A stretch of 64,000 bases of DNA from CAWAHD01 sp963781785 (lineage in GTDB: Bacteria > Planctomycetota > Planctomycetia > Isosphaerales > Isosphaeraceae): the NCBI GenBank assembly GCA_963781785.1, contig CAWAHD010000005.1, positions 372,001 to 436,000 of the forward strand, given 5' to 3'. The position numbers and the translations under genes are program-made. Under the pieces are notes generated by a model that ran no database searches, was not told the origin of the DNA, and saw nothing but the letters and a program-made list of their open reading frames with translations. Below are positions 1-8,488 of the stretch, piece by piece; position 1 is the stretch's first letter; each line of letters opens with the position of its first letter.

Positions 1-234
1 TGGTACCTATGAACGGATGGCTGCCAGCTCATGATACTGACGCACGAGTTTCAACGAGAAGGGAACACGGTGTCAATCGGACGTCAGGGTGAGTGCCTTA
101 TCTTGCAGCCGCATCACATCCAATGAACGGCTTCGCCACCGATCGGCTTGTTCCGCCGCGCGGTCGAGCGCCTCCGGCCCCAGGGCGAAGATGGATACTG
201 AAATAGTTTACGTCACGTGTCGCTGCCGCGATAC

Positions 235-282
235 GCCTGGTTTGCAACCACGAGGTTGCCGGTTCAATCCCGCTTGTCTCCA
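235..282 (+). other. tRNA-Ala 3' fragment (relic)
   Basis: These 48 bases match the 3' part of the intact tRNA-Ala at 1238-1310, from the anticodon stem to the discriminator base, with four mismatches. One mismatch breaks the anticodon stem. The sequence upstream does not form the 5' acceptor strand or D arm, so this is not a functional tRNA. A 3' tRNA remnant is what integrase-mediated insertion into a tRNA gene leaves behind, but decay of a duplicated tRNA gene is equally possible. Confidence 0.7.
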
Positions 283-633
283 TTTGGACTTAAACTCTCA
301 TACAACTTAAGTCGCCGAATTGCGCCCGATAGTTTCCGCTTACGCATGAACACAAAAGTGAATGTCAATGGAATTTTCGCGTCATTCTGCGGACTTTTCA
401 TTCGCGAGAGCGCCTGGGTAAGGACCAGTGCTCTCATCGTCTCCAGAGCGTCCCAGCGCAACTCGTGGTGATTCGATCGTGTTCGGTTCGAGGCGTTCCT
501 GAGGCTGACGATCGCCGCGGCCGTGGGCTGAGCCACTGCCATGTCGCCGGCCGCAGCCTGCCGTGCGGAGCAGGAAATGGCGACCGCGTTGCCGTCTTGA
601 CGTATAATGAAACGGAATCCGGAAGGGGGAGCT
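283..633. other. non-coding stretch with a -10-like box
   Basis: I recognise no gene here; open frames on both strands match nothing I know. A TATAAT hexamer lies at 603-608, about 25 bases before the DUF433 start, without a convincing -35 at standard spacing. It could be part of the promoter of the following pair. Confidence 0.3.
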
Positions 634-927
634 ATGTCCAGCAAGACCGAGAAGCAATATCGACACTTTGAGCCGCGTCCCGGCTCGAATTACCGGCAGT
701 TATTTCTCAAGGGTCGACGAATTCGAGCGGCGGTGGTCGACGAGGTCATCAATGGTCCTGATCCGCGGACTGCCGAAGAATTTGCTCGGGAGTATCAGGT
801 TCCGCTGGAGGCGGTCCTCGAGGCTTTCGACTATGTGGCCGAGAATCGCCCATTCATTGAGCAAGAGCGGGACAACGAAGCGGCCAGACTGAGAGCCCGC
901 GGTCTCCTGGGGCCTGCGCATGGATGA
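634..927 (+). CDS. DUF433 domain protein, probable antitoxin
   Basis: The 97-residue protein has the DUF433 pattern: a short N-terminal segment, then a helix-turn-helix-like block reading roughly GRRIRAAVVDEVINGPDP, then REYQVPLEAVLEAFDYVAENRP. In this family the domain acts as the antitoxin-like, DNA-binding partner of a DUF5615 PIN-like protein, and the next gene encodes that partner. The start at 634 is chosen over an ATG at 607 because a purine-rich ribosome-binding site (AAGGGGGA, 623-630) lies directly upstream. The stop overlaps the next start as ATGA (924-927), so the two genes are probably co-translated. Confidence 0.8.
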   Translation: MSSKTEKQYRHFEPRPGSNYRQLFLKGRRIRAAVVDEVINGPDPRTAEEFAREYQVPLEAVLEAFDYVAENRPFIEQERDNEAARLRARGLLGPAHG

Positions 928-1235
928 GGCTCCTGATCGACGAGAACATGAGCAGCCCGGTCCTCGCTTCACGGCTGCGGGCTCAGGGGCACGATCCGAT
1001 CCTGGCCGGAGATGTCGGTCTCGGCGAATCCGACGTGGAGCATGGTGGGCGTCGCTCTTGTCGTTGGCTGGACAGGGACGGTCGTGGCATCCGGCGGTTT
1101 GACCGTGTGCGAACCGGCCGAGCTAGCGATGTTGTTGAGACGATGCTATCATCGAGCGTCCGCGTGGGGGACTGTCAGCCCCCTCGGGTGTTGACTCAGG
1201 GCCGGCGGATCACGGATGCTTTTCTTTCGCCTTGA
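924..1235 (+). CDS. DUF5615 PIN-like protein, 3' half degenerate
   Basis: The first 35 residues (MRLLIDENMSSPVLASRL, then GHDPILAGDVGL) are the typical start of a DUF5615 (Mut7-C/PIN-like) protein, the usual toxin partner of DUF433. After about residue 36 the sequence no longer resembles the family. The expected second acidic motif (VLTRDxDF-like) is missing in this frame and I do not find it in the other two. The toxin has probably lost its 3' half and should be inactive. The gene ends two bases before the tRNA-Ala gene, so recombination at the tRNA may have replaced the lost end. Confidence 0.6.
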   Translation: MRLLIDENMSSPVLASRLRAQGHDPILAGDVGLGESDVEHGGRRSCRWLDRDGRGIRRFDRVRTGRASDVVETMLSSSVRVGDCQPPRVLTQGRRITDAFLSP

Positions 1236-1237
1236 TC

Positions 1238-1310
1238 GGGGACGTAGCTCAATTGGGAGAGCGCCTGGTTTGCAACCAGGAGGTTGGCGGTTCGATCCCG
1301 CTCGTCTCCA
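1238..1310 (+). tRNA. tRNA-Ala (UGC)
   Basis: The 73-base sequence folds as a cloverleaf: a 7-bp acceptor stem (GGGGACG with CGTCTCC), a D arm GCTC/GAGC, a 5-bp anticodon stem CCTGG/CCAGG with loop TTTGCAA giving anticodon TGC, and a T arm with TTCGATC. The discriminator base is A and the CCA end is not encoded. A decayed partial copy lies about 1 kb upstream. Confidence 0.93.
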
Positions 1311-1408
1311 CTCCTAAGCTTTTGCAGCACAATAAACTGTGGCAGCGTTGATGACGAAGGAATCAAGAACTCGCCCGTCGCATTGCAGAGTTAACAACCC
1401 CTGGGCAC

Positions 1409-1988
1409 TCACAAGTTGCCAGTTAGCCGTGAATTGCGACGATGGAGCGTTGCAGAGTTCGTGCGATCGGGCCACGCGCTGAAAGTCAGGGGACGCTCTG
1501 TCTGCCGGTTCGCCCGATGGCGCAACACGGGACGTGGCGATGCTCGTTCGGCCATCGAGCGAATTCCGATGCCGGGCATCTCTCGATCGCCGTGCAACGT
1601 GCGTGTGTTGACGAAGCCGAGACTCCAGTCGTACTGGGCCGAGGCAAGGAACGCGCCGGCGCAGATTCCCACGTAGCCGCCGCCGGAGCGGATGAAGTCT
1701 TTAACGGTCCGGCGGGCTTCCTCGCCCAGGGCATCAGCCTGCTTGTGGGCACGGCTACATGGGAAGATGAGCACGTCGAAACGCGACAACCTAATGGAGA
1801 TGGACCGCACGTCTTCGGGGCTGCGGATCTCCCACGTGCAAGAAGGGATGGACCCCAGTCTGTGAATGAGCGGCTCGGGCTCATCGCAGTAAGACTTCTG
1901 GTAAAAGATGCCGGCGCGGATGGCGCGTACGACCGCGGCGGATTTCCCGAGCGCCTGAATCAGCTTGCGCTCCGTGAGCCGGATCTGC
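1409..1988 (-). pseudogene. BPL_N-type glutamine-amidotransferase-like protein, degenerate
   Basis: The minus strand reads a biotin-protein-ligase N-terminal-like (class I GATase-like) domain: an AIRAGIFYQ strand, then FDVLIFPCSRAHKQADALG, then a nucleophile-elbow segment GGGYVGICAGAFLASAQYDW with its cysteine. This matches the standard order of the family. The frame is open from about 1988, but I see no good ATG; GTG at 1810 is internal to the domain. After about 1560 the sequence loses similarity to the family C-terminus. I read it as a decayed gene. Long open frames on the plus strand here are its shadow. Confidence 0.5.
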
Positions 1989-2413
1989 TATCCCGGTTGG
2001 TAGGGCTGTTCATCGCGTACGATGGCGTTTTGAACTCGTCTCACGGACGAACGCTTGATCTCCGCGCGCGGCGAAGTAGGATATGCGTGGCAAGGGTGGC
2101 GGCGCAACCAGCTCGCCACGCAATCGTCGAATTGGCCAATCTGATCGAAACCGTGGATCGAGAGATGGAAATGTCCTCATGAGGGATCACCCGATGGCGC
2201 TGGCCGGCACGTGCAACACCTGGTTCGACCTCCTGCGCGAGCTGTTCGACGCCAAACTCGAGTCGGGCGACAGACATCGTGAATCGCTAAGCCACGTGGT
2301 CGACAGAATTTCCGTCATCCAGCCGCCGACGCGGGTAGCTTCCCAACCCCGGACACCGGCGATAAAAGCGTTCTCGCTGTGTCTTGTCGCCCCGACTTGA
2401 TCGGATACGAAGC
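1989..2413. other. no recognisable gene
   Basis: The short open frames on both strands here match nothing I recognise. The stretch lies between two decayed genes and is probably eroded coding sequence. Confidence 0.4.
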
Positions 2414-2578
2414 CCATTGTCGGGCGTCCGAGCGCTGACCGGCCAGCTTGGCCATCGCGCGGATGTCGCCAAGTTTCACGCCGAACTGGTTGTCGGGCGC
2501 GCCGGCCTTCGTGTTGTGGGCATGCCGAGCGTCGTCGCGGAGGGACTCAAGCCGTGCGAGGATTTCATTGACAGTCAT
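2414..2578 (-). pseudogene. AlkD-like DNA alkylation repair protein, N-terminal relic
   Basis: From an ATG at 2578 the minus strand encodes about 55 residues beginning MTVNEILARLESL and continuing NTKAGAPDNQFGVKLGDIRAMAK. That is the N-terminus of the HEAT-like AlkD/DNA alkylation repair family of over 200 residues. After this the frame continues as unrelated residues, and the rest of the protein is not found downstream. It is therefore a truncated relic without the base-excision region. Confidence 0.6.
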
Positions 2579-2700
2579 GCCGACAATTATCACGCAACTG
2601 CAAGCAAGCCAACCATGCGCGAACCCAAGTGGCTCCAGTCGTGCGTCCAGCGACGTGCTGAGCCAGAAGCCTTGCTTAGCGCCTTGTGTCACTCGACGTG

Positions 2701-3329
2701 TCATCGGCGACGGGGCAGCTGAGAGCTCTTGGCATACATTCCAGACCGATCGAAGCAGCAGGGGCGTCGCTTCCCTTTGGTGAGCATATCGCAGGCACTC
2801 TCGATCCGCTTCGATCGCGTCTCTTCCCGCTTGGCGGACTCGATCCACTGGATCCAATCCCTGCGCGCGACGGGCGTGATATCCGACCATACCGCCCGCG
2901 CTTTCGGGTAGGCGGCAGCGAGAGCCTTCCGCAGATCGGCCGGCACCGTGGGTTCCGGTTCCTCAGCCACCGGCGCAATTTCCAGCGAGACGACATCGCC
3001 CGCCTCCGCGCCTGCCGCTCGCGCAACTTCCGGTCCACTTTGAGCCAGTGACCTCCCTGGCCGTCCGGCTGGAGCGTGGCTCGAAAGGCCACGTCATTGA
3101 AGGTACCTTCAACCGACGTCATGCCTCGCGAGGGAAGCTTCACACTTGCTTCCTTGGGCAGGGTCAGAAAGGTCCAAGTGACGGCCTTCGCGGTTGCCAC
3201 CGGCCGGAAGAGCGTCGCGCTGAAACGGATCTTGGAAGCAGTTGTCGAATCGCCGAGGGCGCGAGCCGTGCGCGGTTTGCTCGCGCACGACATGCCCTTG
3301 GCCCGCGGCTTCGCCCTGCTTTCTGTCAT
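2701..3329 (-). pseudogene. DUF1905/YdeI (OmpD-associated) family protein, frameshifted
   Basis: Two adjacent frames together encode one YdeI-like protein. From the ATG at 3329 the first frame carries a DUF1905 beta-barrel (IRFSATLFRPVATAKAVTWTF to LKVDRKLRE). Near 3012 the frame shifts by one base, and the second frame continues AGAEAGDVVSLEIAPV, then a C-terminal YdeI module (VPADLRKAL, ARRDWIQWIESAK, KGKRRPCCF) to the stop at 2701. Each half matches well, so a single-base deletion explains the break. The family is associated with stress and peptide resistance; no enzymatic role is established. Confidence 0.65.
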
Positions 3330-3447
3330 CGTTCCGTGCCTTTCGTGCGATCTTCTTGGGGTCTCTCTCAGGAGTATCTGCAGCGTCTTCTCAGGCCGGT
3401 CCACAATCGCACGCGAATCGGACATCTTCTCTCGGCGGGAGCAGAGC

Positions 3448-3660
3448 CTACGCAGGGCTGCGTTCGCGATATCCCTTGGCGACCTTCTCGTCGATCAGTC
3501 CGTCGGCGTGGCGCTGGGCCAACTCTTCGCTTGCGAGTTCCTTGGTCTTTGCTTGGCCATCGCTGCCGATCCGGCCAAAGCGCACGGTCACCGCGCAGCC
3601 GTCGCGGGCCACTTCCCAGAACTTGCTTGACGATCCCTCGATCAACTCGAACCGCCGGGC
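3448..3660 (-). pseudogene. WGR domain, out of frame with the upstream ligase
   Basis: The minus strand encodes a WGR domain: FELIEGSSSKFWEV, VTVRFGRIGSDGQAKTKEL, and a closing EKVAKGYRER. It lies directly after the DNA ligase but in another frame. In the family, DNA ligase and WGR modules occur fused, so this was probably the ligase C-terminus before a frameshift in the Pro/Ala-rich linker around 3700-3725. WGR domains bind nucleic acid ends or modulate partner enzymes. Confidence 0.6.
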
Positions 3661-4766
3661 GGCTCTCGACGGTGCCGAGCGCGCCCTACCCGGAGCCGGG
3701 ACCTTGGCGCCGCTGGGGGAGTGGTCGGCGGCGTGTTCGGGCCGACGGCGTCGCCCCGCATGCGGACAAAGGACGGGAAACGGGGCACGCCACCATCTGA
3801 AAGCTCCTGGTAGCGGAAGGTGATGACGGAGCCGACCGTCGGAGGCGCCTCCCGTTCGGCGTCGGAGAAGCCGGTACCTACGGAGAACTGCGTCCCATCG
3901 GCCAGTTCCACGAGCAGCGCGCCGAGCCGTCCCTTGTGCCGGCCGGCCCCTTTGAGATGCTCCAGGACCCGGGCTTCGGCGTCGCGAAAGTTCTTGATCT
4001 TGAGCAGAGTGAGCGACCGGCCGACTTCGTAGCGCGATTCCGGTTGGCGGAGCATCAGTCCTTCGCCCCCGAGCGCCTCGATCCGCGCCAGCTCCGCGCG
4101 GAGGTGGTCCAACCCTGTGCAAAGCACGTGCTCGTGGGCTGCCAGATACGGCGGCCCGTGCCGCTCGACGTGCGCGCGAATGGCCGCAAGACGACCCTCG
4201 AACGCGCAGTCGACATCGGGCGCGTCGAACGCCACGTAGCGGACCTGCTTCCACAGGTCGCTCTGGTCCTGCCGGCGGACAATCCCAACCGTGCGCTGAA
4301 AGGCCCTACGACCGATCCATAACTCGCCGTCGAGGGGGATCTCGGGCAGGCCCTCGAGAAACCAGTCGGGCGCGTGAAAGCGATTGCCCGCCCGGGAAAT
4401 CAGTGACTTGCCGTCCCAGTAAGCTCGAACGCCATCGAGCTTCTCGCTCAGCCACCAGCCGGCGAGGTCCTGGGCGTTGTCCCGGCGCTCGGCCAGGAGC
4501 AAGGGAGGGCCCGTCTTCTCCTCGCTCGCCTGCTCCTCCCCATCGGGTCCGGGCACCGGCGGAACGTCGAGCCCGATGCGCGCCTCCTCTGCCGCGTCGC
4601 CGCGCAGTCTTCGCAGGTGCTTGCACGTCCGACGCTCGATCCCGATCGACTGGTTCCGCCACGCGGGGCAAGTGCACGAGTAGACCCCGCCCACATTTTT
4701 CAAAACGTAGGGCTTCGCCCCCGAGCCCTTCATCTCCACCGATTCACCGTCATTCAGGTCGGCCAT
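3642..4766 (-). CDS. ATP-dependent DNA ligase with N-terminal SWIM zinc finger
   Basis: The 374-residue protein joins DNA nicks using ATP. The start at 4766 is preceded by GGGGAGA. An N-terminal SWIM zinc finger (CTCPAW, then CKHLRRL; residues 30-55) is followed by the nucleotidyltransferase domain: motif I EKLDGVRA with the adenylated lysine, motif III DGELWIGR, motif IV EGLMLR and motif V LLKIK. An OB-fold follows (FSVGTGFSDAER to FRYQEL). The frame then runs into the Pro-rich linker and ends in unrelated residues; the displaced WGR domain at 3448-3660 was probably its C-terminus. Catalytic residues are intact, so the core may still work. It is not the housekeeping NAD-dependent ligase. Confidence 0.85.
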   Translation of the reverse strand: MADLNDGESVEMKGSGAKPYVLKNVGGVYSCTCPAWRNQSIGIERRTCKHLRRLRGDAAEEARIGLDVPPVPGPDGEEQASEEKTGPPLLLAERRDNAQDLAGWWLSEKLDGVRAYWDGKSLISRAGNRFHAPDWFLEGLPEIPLDGELWIGRRAFQRTVGIVRRQDQSDLWKQVRYVAFDAPDVDCAFEGRLAAIRAHVERHGPPYLAAHEHVLCTGLDHLRAELARIEALGGEGLMLRQPESRYEVGRSLTLLKIKNFRDAEARVLEHLKGAGRHKGRLGALLVELADGTQFSVGTGFSDAEREAPPTVGSVITFRYQELSDGGVPRFPSFVRMRGDAVGPNTPPTTPPAAPRSRLRVGRARHRREPPGGSS

Positions 4767-5073
4767 GGATCCGTCTCCCCGCTTCGTCCAAACCCTCCGG
4801 TATCCTATGTGTTTCGAGTTAAACAGTAAACGGACCGGCCCCCCGGAAAACCGCTTAGCGGATCTGACCGCGCGGACGCGATCCCGATCGGGCCCGGCGT
4901 GACGTTCACCGATTGGCGTGAATGGGCCGCCAAGGCGCTGAAATGAGCGCCGAGGCGTCACTACGCGCGCTCGCCGCCTGGTTCGGACTTTCGCGTCTCG
5001 ACAGTATCCCCAGGACGGGCTAGCCGTACGATGGAGGAATGCTGGCGCGGCTCGGCATCAGGGAGAACAAGCC
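4767..5073. repeat. intergenic region with short dispersed repeat
   Basis: I see no gene. Positions 4826-4836 and 4847-4869 are repeated with small changes at 30575-30585 and 30619-30641. The longer block (23 bases) differs at two positions. In the second copy the arms TAAACGGT and ACCGTTTA are an exact inverted repeat. The pair may be a small mobile or recombination-derived element. Confidence 0.35.
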
Positions 5074-5772
5074 CTACACGGCCGTCCTGGGACCGAGCTC
5101 ATTCCGTACCCACTCGCGCAATCTTTGCTTCCACATCACGCTACCGCGGGCACTTTCGCGCAAGACGCAGCGCTCCACGTCGTCAGGCGTGACACAGAGG
5201 AACCGGCTGCGCACAGCGGCCACATACTTCCCATCAGATTGCAGTTGCTCGATCGACACGTGCTCCTCGAAAACACGCCAGACTTCGGAGACCTGAAGCG
5301 CAGCATAAATCCCCTGGCGATCAATCTTCGGACGTGAGATATCGACTTCAGCGGCCAGGTCCGGATTCGGGTAATCTTTGATTTTCCCAGACCGCCTCGC
5401 GAGCGCCGCATCAAAAGCAGCCACTTTCGCGGCGTCAACGTAGTACGATAGATCGGCCTCTATACCCCGATTTAATTTCCTGCGTCTCCACGTCGTCGAT
5501 CGCGCTCCTCTCAGATCGATCTGGAGCTCCTCGGCAACCAGGTTAACGAATAGCCCCAGGATCTCACTGTACGAATCGTGAACGGGGCCGATGTTCATGA
5601 GTTCGACATCCTTCCCGTCGTAGGCAACGCGGCAGTTCTCGCCCTCCGCGACCGCATCCACGAGCCGCGCGTATTCGTTCCACGTGACGTCGGCGATGAC
5701 GACACGTGTGTCGGGCGGCAAGCCCATCAGCAAGCGGCCTGGCCGCGGCTTGACCGCCTTCGCACCGGACAT
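5074..5772 (-). CDS. Uma2 family endonuclease (DUF820)
   Basis: The 232-residue protein has the Uma2/DUF820 PD-(D/E)XK-like fold: an N-terminal TWNEYARLVDAV segment, VELMNIGPVHDSYSEILG with the family's conserved H and E, then RGIEADLSYYV, NPDLAAEVDISRPKIDR and LQVSEVWRV. The E-A-D and E-V-D positions are the usual metal-binding acids. The ATG at 5772 has AGGGAG nine bases upstream and is preferred over the upstream in-frame start at 5898. These putative nucleases are very numerous in Planctomycetes and Cyanobacteria and their biological role is not settled. Confidence 0.85.
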   Translation of the reverse strand: MSGAKAVKPRPGRLLMGLPPDTRVVIADVTWNEYARLVDAVAEGENCRVAYDGKDVELMNIGPVHDSYSEILGLFVNLVAEELQIDLRGARSTTWRRRKLNRGIEADLSYYVDAAKVAAFDAALARRSGKIKDYPNPDLAAEVDISRPKIDRQGIYAALQVSEVWRVFEEHVSIEQLQSDGKYVAAVRSRFLCVTPDDVERCVLRESARGSVMWKQRLREWVRNELGPRTAV

Positions 5773-6026
5773 GATCGATGCTCCCTGAATCGGGTTGTTG
5801 GAATCAGCTACCGGCCGCAAGCGATGACGAACAGGTCGCATTGTCCCGCACGGATCGGACTTGGCGCCAGTATATCCGAGCGCGGTGCACCGGTGCACCA
5901 GGATTGCACCCGAGCTCGCAGGGCCGTCCCGACCTTTTCCGACGTTCCGAAAAGAATCTTGTATGAGATCGCCCCGAGCCGGGATGGTAGGGATAGAGTA
6001 TCATCGGGCTCTTTCGGGGATCAGCC

Positions 6027-6857
6027 ATGGCGAAGGCGCGATCGTCGAGTCTGCTGGATCAGGTCCGCACGCTCTTTGGCGCGGGGGTGGCCGGGGGGTT
6101 ATCCGACGCGGAGTTGCTGGATCGGTTTCTGTCCCGGAGTGCCGCGGCGGATGAGGCCGCCCTCGCCGCCGAGGCAGCGTTCGCGGCCCTGGTGGCTCGG
6201 CATGGGCCGATGGTTCTGGGCGTCTGCCGGCGTGCCCTGGCCGACCCGAACGACGTTGAGGACGCCTTTCAGGCGACGTTCCTCGTGCTGGTGCGCCGGG
6301 CTCGATCGGTCCGGGTGGGAGACTCGCTGGGCCGTTGGCTGTACGGCGTGGCACGACGAGTCGCCGCCAAGGCCCAGGCGCGCTCCGAGCGCGCAAGGGT
6401 GCGATCCGTACCGCTCGGACGCGAACCGGTCGCCTCGGAACCTCAGGCAGGCCGGATCGAGTTGCTGGCGGCGCTGGACGAGGAAGTGAACCGGCTGCCG
6501 GAGAAGTACCTGGCGCCGGTCGTCCTCTGCGATCTCGAGGGCCTGACCCACGCCCAGGCGGCCGCACGGCTGCGCTGGCCGGTCGGTACCGTCAGCGGAC
6601 GGCTCTCGCGAGCCCGCGATCTGTTGAGAAACCGGCTGGTCCGCCGCGGGATGGCACCGACCGCCGGCTCGATGGTCGCGCTCTTGGCCACCGAGGGAGC
6701 ACGGCCGGTCGTTTCCGAACCGCTCGCCAAGGCGACCGTCCGGGCCGCCACGCGGCTCGCGATGGGCGGCGGCTCGCAAGCGGGGGTCGCATCAGTCTCG
6801 GCGTCGGCCCTTGCACTGATGAACGCGGTCCTGCGCCGGCGGTCATGGTCAAGCTGA
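6027..6857 (+). CDS. ECF RNA polymerase sigma factor, C-terminus frameshifted
   Basis: This is a planctomycete-type ECF sigma factor. Region 2 lies around residues 45-110 (FAALVARHGPMVLGVCRRAL, DVEDAFQATFLVLVRRA, SLGRWLYGVARRVA) and region 4 around 145-205 (LPEKYLAPVVLCDLEGL, AQAAARLRWPVGTVSGRLSRAR). Members of this group often continue into a membrane segment. Here the frame ends shortly after ALMNAVL, while a neighbouring frame begins MVKLKIAAAVLLVIAVAGA at 6845. The two are probably the halves of one longer protein split by an indel, or two overlapping genes. The DNA-binding and core-binding parts are complete. Confidence 0.82.
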   Translation: MAKARSSSLLDQVRTLFGAGVAGGLSDAELLDRFLSRSAAADEAALAAEAAFAALVARHGPMVLGVCRRALADPNDVEDAFQATFLVLVRRARSVRVGDSLGRWLYGVARRVAAKAQARSERARVRSVPLGREPVASEPQAGRIELLAALDEEVNRLPEKYLAPVVLCDLEGLTHAQAAARLRWPVGTVSGRLSRARDLLRNRLVRRGMAPTAGSMVALLATEGARPVVSEPLAKATVRAATRLAMGGGSQAGVASVSASALALMNAVLRRRSWSS

Positions 6858-8449
6858 AGATTGCTGCCGCGGTCCTGCTGGTCATCGCCGTGGCCGGGGC
6901 CGCGGTCGGAGCGGGGATCGGCGTCGGGACCGGCGCGCGAAACCCGGCTCGAGATCAGGACGCCGGACGAACGCCGGCGGCCGCGTCCCACGCGGTCGCG
7001 CATCCAGCAGCCGGGCACCGTCCCGCTGATGAGATCGTCAAGGAGATCGAGGCGGCGCTCGCGATGGCCGCTGAACTCCGGGTTGGAGACCCAACCAAAC
7101 TCCGCGAACTCCGATTGATGCCGAATGTCAACGACCTGAAAGCCCTCCCGTCGGCCGGCAAGCGCCTGATCATCGTCGCCGATGTGAATCATACTCTCCA
7201 TCTACGCCTGTTCGACGTCGAGGGCAAGATGGTGCTGGACTCGGATGCGAAACGGCTCACGAACACGTGGGCCGACTATCTCCAGCGTTTGGTCCCGAGG
7301 TTATGGCCCCCCCACGAGCTCACGCATATCGAAAAGCTCTCGGTCATCAATGCGGTCACAACGCTCGCCGGCCGCACCTGGCAGGATGAAATGCAGCGAG
7401 TTCACGGCCGGATCGCCGCCCGCGTCAGCGAATTGCGAACGGTTTACCCGCACGATCCGCGCGTGGCCCGTTACTTGCCGGAGCGCTGGGCCTCGCTCAC
7501 CATGTTTGGTCAAGGGGGCGTGGTTGACCCCGAAGTTCGCGACGTCCTCGAGTCGACCAAAGATCCCGAGCTGCGGAACAGCGTCTCTACTTCGAAACGT
7601 CCCTCCGATTCCAAGCGATCGACGGACCGACAGCGGTTTCCCTGGCCGAGTCGTTCGCCGGGCAAGCACCCGGGGACAAACGGGCGGCCGAACTACTCCA
7701 TCAGGCCTGGCACAAGCTGGGCGGCGACTGGTCCGCTTTCGTTTGCCTGGCCGCGGTCTTCGCGATGGTTGCCGGGTTGCTCGCGGCGACGATCGGCATA
7801 GGGCGGTGGCTGAAGTACGTCCTTCGCGTGGGTCTGGTCCTGCTTGTCCTGTTCGCGGTCGCGCTCGCCGGCTGCTTCCTCCTGGCGAACGACACGCTGA
7901 TCGCGATCAGTCAATACGTGTATGAAAAGATTGGTCACGTCTCGGCGATGGTGCTGTCGCCATTGCTAACCGTCCTGGGGCCTGAACTCGGGCACATCCA
8001 GCCGGTCCGGGTCCTCGCGGGCACGTTTCGAGCGGCCTTCGCCGTGACGCTGGCGGCGCTCTGTGCGGTGTTCCTGGTTGTCACCCGGCGGCGTTTCGCC
8101 GAGCCGCCGACGCGATGGCCATCCGCCATCCGGCTGGGCATCTTGACTTTTTTGGCGGTGCTGGCTGCGTCTTGCGGCGTCGATGCCTGTCTCATCCGGT
8201 TCCAGCGCAACGCGGTTCGCGAGCGCATCGTCCGGGATTATCCCGACTCGTTCGCTGCCCGAGACGTAGCGGGTCGATGACACGTATCACGACCAAGGGG
8301 ACGCGTTGATCGGCGTGAGCCACAAGCTGTCCGAAGCCGGGGGTAGACTGGCGGCACTCAAGACCTTCGTGGCAGAACAGGAGATCCCCTGGCCCCAGTA
8401 TGATCAGGCAGTGCGCAGCCCGCAGCTCCGCGTTTGCCGCCCGGGATGA
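6845..8449 (+). pseudogene. membrane protein with C-terminal TlpA-like relic; frameshifted and internally deleted
   Basis: Three consecutive frames reconstruct one gene. First is a membrane segment (KIAAAVLLVIAVAGAAVGAG), then a module with LPSAGKRLIIVADVNHTLHL and LWPPHELTHIEKLSVINAVTT, which recurs in many planctomycete proteins. Near 7570 the frame changes and continues AEQRLYFETSLRF, AVSLAESFAGQAPGDKRAA and four hydrophobic helices to a stop at 8280. A third frame (8270-8449) then reads YHDQGDALIGVSHKL and ALKTFVAEQEIPWPQY, the middle of a TlpA/AhpC-type thioredoxin domain. The expected N-terminal thioredoxin half with its CxxC and the C-terminal end are both missing, so disulfide reductase activity is lost. 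Confidence 0.6.
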
Positions 8450-8488
8450 CCGGTCGGATCAGACGCGGCTACGGGATGAGCCGCTTCT

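Noticed and set aside
264..644. 126-codon minus-strand open frame upstream of the DUF433 gene
   Set aside because: No recognisable family, no convincing ribosome-binding site, and it overlaps the tRNA relic.
1442..2182. 246-codon plus-strand open frame
   Set aside because: It is the shadow of the BPL_N-like remnant on the minus strand and matches no family.
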